In this document: piece by piece, positions 14,936-21,011 of the stretch
Position numbering within the stretch: the stretch's first letter is position 1
Layout: each line of letters begins with the position of its first letter
NCBI GenBank assembly: GCA_019084435.1
Contig: JAHRFV010000148.1
Span: 1-21,011 of the forward strand
Direction: 5' to 3'
DNA: 21,011 nucleotides
Origin: Dethiosulfatibacter sp.
Lineage (GTDB): Bacteria > Bacillota_A > Clostridia > Tissierellales > Dethiosulfatibacteraceae
Position numbers and translations under genes: made by a program
The notes under the pieces: model-generated
Told to the model about the DNA's origin: nothing
Seen by the model: only the letters and a program-made list of their open reading frames with translations
The model's database searches: none

Positions 14936-16147
14936 TTATATTTTAAGACGCACACGACCTGTTAAAAGATCATCCATTGCTCCTTCTCTAATACCTATCA
15001 TTTTTACTTTTTCCGATTCAAGTACTTCGATTTCTACATCTATACTATTTAGAATACTTGTAATACTCTCACGTTCTTTTGTCGATGGTATTTTAATTCT
15101 TAATTTTCGTACATCTTCGATAGTAAGATTATGTTGAGCACCAACTTTTTCATACTTGAATATCTGTTTCTGTCCTTGTTCGGAAAGTAGAAAATACATA
15201 CACCATTCTGCCAATTCTGGTTTAATTAGCTTAGCAATTCCAACAGCACCCCCAGCAAACGCGAGGTGATTATTATCAAAAACAGCAACATTTCCAATTC
15301 GACCTGAAATTGAGATTAACAAACAAATCTCATCTAATAAAATTTGAGGGTATTTTTCGGCAACTCCTTTCGGTATATAAAAATCTGTATTGTAATTAAT
15401 ACGACACTTTTCAAAATCTTTATTTTGAATAAATGGCAACACCCCATCTTGTTTTTTTAATACCAATGAAGGTTTTATTTCAGCACTATAGTCAAACCCT
15501 GTCTGTTTAGTTATAAGATAACACAGCTCATTTAACGACTTTTCTTCCCACTCACCATCAAACCCATCGATTCTGTTTCTACCACTAACTAAATTTTCCA
15601 TTACACCATCACGAATGAATTTTTTCTTTTCAATGAGTTCAATTAAGTTTTCGATATGTTTGTCAAAGTCTGATAGAACCAATACAATGGATTGTTGTTC
15701 TAAAATTATAGGGAGATTAATATTTGTATCTAAAATAATATTATTATATAGTCTACCAATCGTTGTACCTTCCAAAGCTTTCCAAGGAAATGATTTATAA
15801 AAATAATATAAAAATCTTTTATCAACTTCATTTTCATTCACTTTTAACCAAACAATATTTGAATCTTGAAAATAGGAATCACGTCCATCAAAAACAACTG
15901 TTTTTCCAACAGTTCCCGCAGCAGATAATAAAACGTCGCCTTTTTCTGGGTATGGATACATACTTCTAAACTGTTCAAACAGTTCTCTCGAAATATATGC
16001 ATCAGCTTTACCCCCAAAAGTCCCTATCTTATAAAAAGGTATTTGACCACTTTTTTTAGTTTGGTCTTGAAAAATTCTTCGACACATTTGTATATATCCA
16101 ATGTCCTTTAACTGTAAAGATTTCCAATCTTCAGGATAGCTTACCAT
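14936..16147 (-). CDS. hsdS: Type I restriction enzyme, S (specificity) subunit
   Basis: A 403-residue subunit that chooses the DNA target. It shows the usual two half-repeats: a first recognition domain at about 1-150, ending in IILEQQSIVLVLSDFDKHIE and a helix to LVSGRNRI near 200, and a second at about 205-350, ending in STKERESITSILNSIDVEIE and LLTGRVRL. The repeated LxSGRxR and LLTGRxR ends are the spacer helices that set the distance between the two halves of the bipartite site. The target cannot be read from sequence alone. The recognition domains are the most variable part of such loci. The start overlaps the end of hsdM by 7 bases. Confidence 0.93.
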   Translation of the reverse strand: MVSYPEDWKSLQLKDIGYIQMCRRIFQDQTKKSGQIPFYKIGTFGGKADAYISRELFEQFRSMYPYPEKGDVLLSAAGTVGKTVVFDGRDSYFQDSNIVWLKVNENEVDKRFLYYFYKSFPWKALEGTTIGRLYNNIILDTNINLPIILEQQSIVLVLSDFDKHIENLIELIEKKKFIRDGVMENLVSGRNRIDGFDGEWEEKSLNELCYLITKQTGFDYSAEIKPSLVLKKQDGVLPFIQNKDFEKCRINYNTDFYIPKGVAEKYPQILLDEICLLISISGRIGNVAVFDNNHLAFAGGAVGIAKLIKPELAEWCMYFLLSEQGQKQIFKYEKVGAQHNLTIEDVRKLRIKIPSTKERESITSILNSIDVEIEVLESEKVKMIGIREGAMDDLLTGRVRLKI

Positions 16148-18831
16148 GTGTACCCCATCCTTTCTAAAGCAGACTTAACCTTTACCTTAGACTGAGCTAC
16201 CTTATCTTCAATCTCACCTAAAGTATGCTCATATCGTTTTGCAATTAAGACAACTCTTGATGCAAGGACATTTAATACTTGGTCTATTTCCTCAGTAATA
16301 TCACTCTCGATACGAGCCATCCATTTTTTATCAAATAACAATTGCTTAATCTCATCAACTGATAGCTCTCCATATTTTCTAATAACCAAATCATTAAGTG
16401 CCTTTTGAACTTCTTTTACTGCTTTTTCTGCATCTTCTATTTCTGATATCTTCGTTTGATATGCAAGTAAAGCTTCATACTCATCAGCATAAATTTCAGG
16501 AATAACAGCATTGTCATTTGCATCTTTTAAAGCTGCTCTTAGCTTTGCCTTGCCAAACGAACCATTTTTATTTCTGATCTCGTACGTCATTAACTCGCTA
16601 TTTTCTTTTGTTATTTTCTCCATTTCCTTAATGTTTCCATCATCAAATAATTCGATCAACTTTGCGATGTCACTCATTACTGGGGATATCTTTTTACTTT
16701 CAAGTTCCTTAATTCGTTTATTAAGATTTGCTTTAGGAATACCGTCACCTTTTTCATTCAAGGCGTTTATAAGTAACCCTTCATCGCCGGATTCCTCCTC
16801 AATCATTTCATCGAGTTTAGATTTGAGCAGAGCAGATTTTTCGTTCAACTTGGAAAGAGCCAATAGTTCAGTCCCAAAATACTCACGTTCGATAATCTCT
16901 CTTGAAATTAAAACACCCTCAAACGACTTCATTTTAGAAGTATCGTCAACTGATACTGTTTCACCAGTCTCATCTTTTTGCTTCTTTTGAGCATACACAT
17001 ATTCAATCTCACGAGCCGCTTCATATCCACTAGCCTTGATTACATAAATATCATCTTGCATTTTTTCATTCCAGTAATTAAGCAAAATATCATACACATC
17101 GTAATTGTCTAAAAGTTTTGCTGATTCGAATCCTTGTAAGATTTCAATCCCAATGTTGCGAATTAACTCTTTTGGACTTGTATCAATATCGATATTTTGT
17201 AGTGAATCCTTTACAACATTTCTCCAAATCGCGAAAAGTTGATTGCACTCATTTATCTTTTCACTAATGATATTTTCATCTTCAGAAATAACCGTTTCTA
17301 TCTCATTTGGCGTCATAACGAGGCTATATACGCAGTGCTTTTCATCAACGCAAGTAAATATTTCTTGCTTCAAACTTGGTGATATACTCCATAGTTTTTT
17401 TATTGAATCAATATCAGCTTCTGGAATACCCCCTTTAAGATGTGACGCAATATTTTGTGGCAAAGAATCATCTATTTTTTGTATATAGCGAGGCACATTT
17501 AGGTTTCCATCGTTTTCTTCTAATATCTCTTTATAGTAAACAAATTGAGAGTATCCCTCAATTATATCTTTGTTTATAAAGGTTTGTACTATTTTTTCAA
17601 TATCTTGTTCTCGAAGACGGTTCTTGTTTCCATCTTTCTTAAATCCACGGCTTGCATCGATCATAAATATACCTTCACGTTTATCAGTATTTTCTTTATC
17701 AATTATGATAATACAAGCGGGAATACCTGTACCGTAAAACAAGTTTGCAGGCAATCCAACGATGCCCTTAATATATGGCTTGTCAAGAACTGCTTTTCTA
17801 ATAGTTTCTTCAGCATTTCCTCTAAACAGCACACCATGAGGCAGAATAATGCCAGCCTTCCCGTTACTATCTAATGCCTTTAAAACATGTAAAAACCAAG
17901 CATAATCACCGTTCTTTTCTGGCGGAACGCCATAACCATCAAATCTTTTATATTTATCTTCTGTAATCTTTATTCCATCACTCCAGTCTTTATCAGAGAA
18001 TGGTGGATTCATAACTATAAAGTCAAATTTCTTAAGTCCTCCAAAATCATCTTCATAAGCTGCTTTAAACAACGTATTACCACTCTTAATCTCACCAGTC
18101 CCTTTGTTATGAAGGATAAAATTCATTTTTGCTAAACCTGCAGTATCAGGGTATTTTTCTTGACCAAAAATTGTAACAATAGAGTCACCGTTTTCATCTA
18201 CTGGGGCTTCGTCTGCTGCGCGAATTAGTAACGAGCCGCTGCCAGCCGCAGGATCATGAAGCGTCCATTTCTTATCTGTTTCTTGCTTAATATCGCTAAT
18301 ACCTATTAGTCTAGCAATAATACGTGATACTTCACTAGGCGTATAGAATTGACCTTTACTCTTACCAGACTCTTGAGCAAATTTCATCATAAAATACTCA
18401 TAGGCATCTCCAATGATGTCATCGCCACTAGCCCTATTACTTTTGAAGTCAATAGCAGGGTTTTGAAATATAGCGATAAGTCCAGAAACTTTATCAACTA
18501 GCTCCTTGCCAGAACCAAGTTCATCTGGATTGTTAAAACTAACATCAGGAAGAGAGCCTTGAAGACGATTTTCTTCTAGGAACTTCTGAATAATCTTATC
18601 TACTCGTTCACCAACATCACTTTTGCCTTTAGCAGCAATCAAGTCATCGAATGAAGCACCCTCACTTACTGTAAATTCAGCAAAGCGTTGTCCTTTGTAT
18701 CTATCTGATACGTATTTAAAAAACAATAGTACAAGCACATAGTCTTTATATCTTGATGGCTCTACACCACCTCTTAATTTATTACACGCATCCCACAATA
18801 AGGAATATAATTCTGATTTTTTCACAGCCAT
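16141..18831 (-). CDS. hsdM: Type I DNA methyltransferase, M subunit, with long C-terminal extension
   Basis: An 896-residue N6-adenine methyltransferase. The usual HsdM core is in the first 470 residues: an N-terminal helical domain, QFYTP at 161-165, the S-adenosylmethionine motif DPAAGSGS at 193-200, and the catalytic NPPF at 275-278. Most HsdM proteins are about 500 residues, so roughly 400 extra residues follow. They are charged and helical with coiled-coil character (for example LNKRIKELESKK and AEKAVKEVQKALNDLVIRKYGE), ending in a conserved-looking KVKSALERMGY. Long versions are known in some type I systems. The extension may help hold the S or R subunits. The start has GAGG 8 bases upstream. 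The gene lies 30 bases after the antitoxin-like gene. Confidence 0.93.
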   Translation of the reverse strand: MAVKKSELYSLLWDACNKLRGGVEPSRYKDYVLVLLFFKYVSDRYKGQRFAEFTVSEGASFDDLIAAKGKSDVGERVDKIIQKFLEENRLQGSLPDVSFNNPDELGSGKELVDKVSGLIAIFQNPAIDFKSNRASGDDIIGDAYEYFMMKFAQESGKSKGQFYTPSEVSRIIARLIGISDIKQETDKKWTLHDPAAGSGSLLIRAADEAPVDENGDSIVTIFGQEKYPDTAGLAKMNFILHNKGTGEIKSGNTLFKAAYEDDFGGLKKFDFIVMNPPFSDKDWSDGIKITEDKYKRFDGYGVPPEKNGDYAWFLHVLKALDSNGKAGIILPHGVLFRGNAEETIRKAVLDKPYIKGIVGLPANLFYGTGIPACIIIIDKENTDKREGIFMIDASRGFKKDGNKNRLREQDIEKIVQTFINKDIIEGYSQFVYYKEILEENDGNLNVPRYIQKIDDSLPQNIASHLKGGIPEADIDSIKKLWSISPSLKQEIFTCVDEKHCVYSLVMTPNEIETVISEDENIISEKINECNQLFAIWRNVVKDSLQNIDIDTSPKELIRNIGIEILQGFESAKLLDNYDVYDILLNYWNEKMQDDIYVIKASGYEAAREIEYVYAQKKQKDETGETVSVDDTSKMKSFEGVLISREIIEREYFGTELLALSKLNEKSALLKSKLDEMIEEESGDEGLLINALNEKGDGIPKANLNKRIKELESKKISPVMSDIAKLIELFDDGNIKEMEKITKENSELMTYEIRNKNGSFGKAKLRAALKDANDNAVIPEIYADEYEALLAYQTKISEIEDAEKAVKEVQKALNDLVIRKYGELSVDEIKQLLFDKKWMARIESDITEEIDQVLNVLASRVVLIAKRYEHTLGEIEDKVAQSKVKVKSALERMGYTW

Positions 18832-18861
18832 TCATTTAACCTCGCTAACTTTAATATTTTT

Positions 18862-19074
18862 TTAGTATTCTGTTATGTCAATTCCTGCTTTTAATAATCT
18901 TTCATATCTCTCGTGGGATATAAGTATCGCTACGGGCTTTCCATTTTTTAAGACAAAAGCAGTTTTATCTTCTTCTGATAATCCAGTGATTAACTTTGAT
19001 GACTGCCCTCTTAGAAAATCTGACATATTATAGAATTCCATCGGTTGTTTTTTATATTTATCATCTTGTCCCAT
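18862..19074 (-). CDS. Phd/YefM-family antitoxin-like DNA-binding protein
   Basis: A 70-residue protein from the ATG at 19074; AAAGGTGG lies 8 bases upstream, which is better than the alternative TTG at 19098. Features are MSDFLRGQSSKLITGLSE followed by VLKNGKPVAILISHERYERLL, the standard Phd/YefM fold with a dimer-forming PVAILIS strand and a C-terminal toxin-binding tail. No toxin gene lies on either side: the next gene, 30 bases on, is hsdM. It is therefore a solitary antitoxin-like protein at the head of the restriction operon, probably an autoregulator of the operon. It might bind a toxin encoded elsewhere. Confidence 0.85.
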   Translation of the reverse strand: MGQDDKYKKQPMEFYNMSDFLRGQSSKLITGLSEEDKTAFVLKNGKPVAILISHERYERLLKAGIDITEY

Positions 19075-19097
19075 ATCTAAACCCACCTTTCCTTTCA

Positions 19098-19126
19098 ATT
19101 ATATTACATTTAGACGTTTATTTAAA
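19098..19126 (-). promoter_or_regulatory. Candidate promoter of the restriction operon
   Basis: On the minus strand, TTTAAA (19126-19121), a 17-base spacer, and a perfect TATAAT (19103-19098). Transcription would begin near 19091, just before the ribosome site of the antitoxin-like gene, which supports the ATG at 19074 rather than the upstream TTG. The leader would be very short, so an additional upstream promoter is possible. Confidence 0.4.
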
Positions 19127-19240
19127 CCTTTATTTACACCTAAAATGTAATTACTATTTCCACTTTTTTTGAAGATATAGTCATTCAAAATTATTTAAAA
19201 AGTTAAAGAATTTATATAACCGAATATCTTATATATATAT

Positions 19241-19309
19241 TGTCAACTCATCACCACTTTGACAATCGTTCTATCAACTCACAAGCCTTAAAGTAATTCT
19301 GTCCACTCA
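19241..19309. repeat. Three degenerate TGTCAACTCA direct repeats
   Basis: TGTCAACTCA at 19241-19250, TATCAACTCA at 19272-19281 and TGTCCACTCA at 19300-19309 recur at steps of 31 and 28 bases. They lie in the 358-base gap between the antitoxin-like gene and rlmD, which otherwise holds the candidate promoter and a hairpin. Possible meanings are operator sites for the antitoxin-like protein or the end of a lost insertion sequence; neither is shown. Confidence 0.45.
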
Positions 19310-19351
19310 ACCCCAAGATTTTATGGTTTTAGATATGTTTACATAATAAAA

Positions 19352-19399
19352 TTTCCGTGATCTTGAACTCAATAAAATAAAAGTTCAAAACCACGGAAA
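19352..19399 (-). terminator. Two-part hairpin downstream of rlmD
   Basis: TTTCCGTG (19352-19359) pairs with CACGGAAA (19392-19399), and inside it TTGAACT (19363-19369) pairs with AGTTCAA (19382-19388). It lies 34 bases beyond the rlmD stop. Read on the minus strand, the hairpin is followed by an AT-rich rather than pure T stretch, so it is a fair but not strong intrinsic terminator. Confidence 0.55.
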
Positions 19400-19432
19400 C
19401 CCTTTAATTTAGGCCTTTTAAGACACGCTATT

Positions 19433-20797
19433 CTAAACCCTTGACATCAATACTACCGTCTCAACATGAACGCTATGTGGAAACATATCCACCGGCTGAA
19501 CTTCTAATACTTTATATCCGCCATCAACTAGAATCTTGAGATCTCTAGCCAATGTTGACGAATTGCAGGAAACATACACAACCCTCTCCGGTTTCATTTT
19601 TATAATCGTATCCAGAACAGATTTTTCACATCCTTTTCTGGGGGGATCTACAATGACAACATCCGCATCGATTCCCTGATTATGCAATTTAGGGAAAATT
19701 TCTTCAGCTTTTCCACAGTAGAAATCAACATTTTCAATCTTGTTTTTCCTGGCATTTTCATTTGCATCATCAATGGCTTCCTGTATAATCTCGATACCAT
19801 AAACATGCTTGGCTATTTTTGCCGCCGCTAATGATATGGTTCCAATTCCACAATAAATATCAAAGACATTCATCGTTCCGACTATCTGAGCATACTCGAT
19901 TGCCTTGTTGTATAATTCTTCTGTCTGTATATGGTTGACCTGAAAGAAAGAGTTGGGAGAAATGTTGAATTCCAGATCAAATATCCAGTCTACCAGCCCT
20001 GATTCTCCATACAGTTTCTTGTTCTTGTCACCTAGTATCGCGTTTGGTTGATTTTTATTGACATTCAAAAAAATGCTTTTTATTTGTGGCGCTATATCGA
20101 GCAATTTACTGACTATCTCTCCCTTATAAGGTAGCTTGTTTTTGGATGTGACAATAATCAGCATAACATCGTCGTTTTGATTGGTTCTTATTACAAGGTG
20201 TTTTACGAGTCCAATATGAGTGATTTCATCATAGGGCTTAATATCAAGCCTTTCCATCAGTGATCTGAAAGTGTTGACTATGACATCTGCTATGGGGTGC
20301 TGAATAATGCAGGCCTCTAGGTCTACTATGTCATGGGTGGTTAATTTATATGCGCCTATAGCAACATTTCCATTATCATTAGCCACTGGGAAGGTTCCTT
20401 TGTTTCTGTATCGGTAGGGATCCCTCATGCCGATTGTGTTATGAATGATTATATCATCTGTACCCATGACCCTTCTGATATCAGATATAATCCGCTGTTT
20501 TTTATAATCCAGCTGCTTCTGATAATCAATGTGCATAATTTGGCATCCCCCGCATTCCCAAAAGTAAATGCAATTCGGTTCAACTCTGTGGGGTGATCTC
20601 TCCAGCAACTCGATTAGTTTCCCAATCGCATATTTTTTTTTGACTTCAATTACCTCAAGTTTGACCTGGTCCCCCATAATGACATTATCGACAAAAACAA
20701 TAAAACCATTGACTTTTGCAACGCCTTGCCCTCTGTGATTTATATCAACTATTTCAGTTTCTAATATATCATTTTTCTTCAAAGAAATCTCTTGCAT
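19433..20797 (-). CDS. rlmD: 23S rRNA (uracil-1939-C5)-methyltransferase, RlmD/RumA type
   Basis: A 454-residue RNA methyltransferase from the ATG at 20797, where CGAGGA lies about 6 bases upstream. A longer frame to 20830 lacks a ribosome site and would start at the likely transcription start. The N-terminal TRAM RNA-binding domain (DILETEIVDINHRGQGVAKV) is followed by iron-sulfur ligands C76, C82, C85 (ECGGCQ) and C163. The methyltransferase domain has FDIYCGIGTISLAAA for S-adenosylmethionine, VDPPRKGCE, the nucleophile C411 in YVSCNSSTLARDL, and the catalytic E446 in HVETV. Paralogues in this superfamily (RlmCD, TrmA-like) cannot be fully excluded. This is a chromosomal housekeeping gene and marks the edge of the mobile region. 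Confidence 0.9.
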   Translation of the reverse strand: MQEISLKKNDILETEIVDINHRGQGVAKVNGFIVFVDNVIMGDQVKLEVIEVKKKYAIGKLIELLERSPHRVEPNCIYFWECGGCQIMHIDYQKQLDYKKQRIISDIRRVMGTDDIIIHNTIGMRDPYRYRNKGTFPVANDNGNVAIGAYKLTTHDIVDLEACIIQHPIADVIVNTFRSLMERLDIKPYDEITHIGLVKHLVIRTNQNDDVMLIIVTSKNKLPYKGEIVSKLLDIAPQIKSIFLNVNKNQPNAILGDKNKKLYGESGLVDWIFDLEFNISPNSFFQVNHIQTEELYNKAIEYAQIVGTMNVFDIYCGIGTISLAAAKIAKHVYGIEIIQEAIDDANENARKNKIENVDFYCGKAEEIFPKLHNQGIDADVVIVDPPRKGCEKSVLDTIIKMKPERVVYVSCNSSTLARDLKILVDGGYKVLEVQPVDMFPHSVHVETVVLMSRV

Positions 20798-20834
20798 TAC
20801 ATTCCTCGTTTCAACTATATTTGTTTTCATATAT

Positions 20835-20840
20835 ATTATA
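20835..20840 (-). promoter_or_regulatory. Candidate -10 box of rlmD
   Basis: TATAAT on the minus strand, with no good -35 at 17 bases. Transcription would begin near 20828, giving a short leader to the ATG at 20797. Bases 20841-21011 beyond it are AT-rich with no gene that I can see. Confidence 0.35.
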
Positions 20841-21011
20841 CTACACTGAAATGAATCAGCAAAATAAAATGGATAGTGTCAAGTAATTGTTGGAAAACAA
20901 TTAAAATTATTTTGTAATAGTAATAATTACAAAATCTCTCCAGAATTAAACATGTAATCTCCTATAGTATCAGTAATCTTTAAAATATAATCTAAAAAAG
21001 AATATACAAAT

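Noticed and set aside
16511..16990. 159-residue plus-strand open frame
   Set aside because: It is antisense to hsdM, has low-complexity serine/phenylalanine composition typical of a shadow frame, and lacks a ribosome site.
17545..17874. 109-residue plus-strand open frame
   Set aside because: It lies wholly opposite the hsdM catalytic core and shows no domain or start signal.
1..21011. tRNA, rRNA or riboswitch genes
   Set aside because: I found no cloverleaf, rRNA or recognised riboswitch core by eye; a covariance-model search would be needed to exclude weak ones.

Overview
The window is AT-rich DNA from a low-GC Bacillota, probably a member of class Clostridia. The evidence is strong AAGGAGG-type ribosome binding sites, the codon usage, and clostridial-prophage-type replication genes. 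No integrase, capsid, tail, relaxase or tRNA gene is visible. I read the window as the replication and early region of an integrated element (prophage or ICE-like), followed by a restriction-modification island, ending against a chromosomal housekeeping gene.

Layout. Bases 1-242 are an almost perfect long inverted repeat containing ACCTACA/TGTAGGT heptamers, possibly a replication origin or control structure. Bases 259-2943 (minus strand) hold a P4/D5-type primase-helicase and a small nucleoside-deoxyribosyltransferase-like protein. Bases 2944-4137 are a regulatory and small-gene zone: a DUF1413-like gene and a 66-residue gene with their own promoter and terminator, two tiny overlapping ORFs, and three copies of a bipartite repeat (ACCGGAAAA, 14 bases, TACTTANGAAGTT). 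Two copies face the plus-strand replication operon and one faces the minus-strand primase operon. Bases 3993-8500 (plus strand) are a replication/recombination operon: a small unknown protein, a Cas4-like DUF2800 nuclease, a DUF2815 single-strand-binding-type protein, a tiny membrane protein and a family A DNA polymerase, closed by a hairpin terminator at 8505-8547.

Bases 8552-9118 (minus strand) encode a sigma-region-4-like DNA-binding protein, preceded by an unusual in-frame hydrophobic leader. Bases 9500-19074 (minus strand) are one transcription unit in the order Phd/YefM-like antitoxin, long HsdM, HsdS, HsdR, a YgjP-type zinc peptidase and an ImmA/IrrE-type zinc peptidase with a large unknown C-terminal half. 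Most of these genes overlap or nearly touch, and a strong terminator closes the unit at 9455-9479. Bases 19433-20797 (minus strand) are rlmD (RumA-type 23S rRNA methyltransferase). From general knowledge its 3' end is a known integration site for mobile elements, which fits the abrupt change of gene content here.

How the genes work together. Primase-helicase, DNA polymerase, DUF2815 and the DUF2800 nuclease make a plausible self-contained replication/recombination set, and the shared bipartite repeat suggests both arms are switched together. The type I restriction-modification unit would defend the element and its host; the two peptidases and the antitoxin-like protein are candidate regulators or extra effectors. 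The most interesting leads are the bipartite repeat, the long palindrome and the peptidase-bearing restriction operon.
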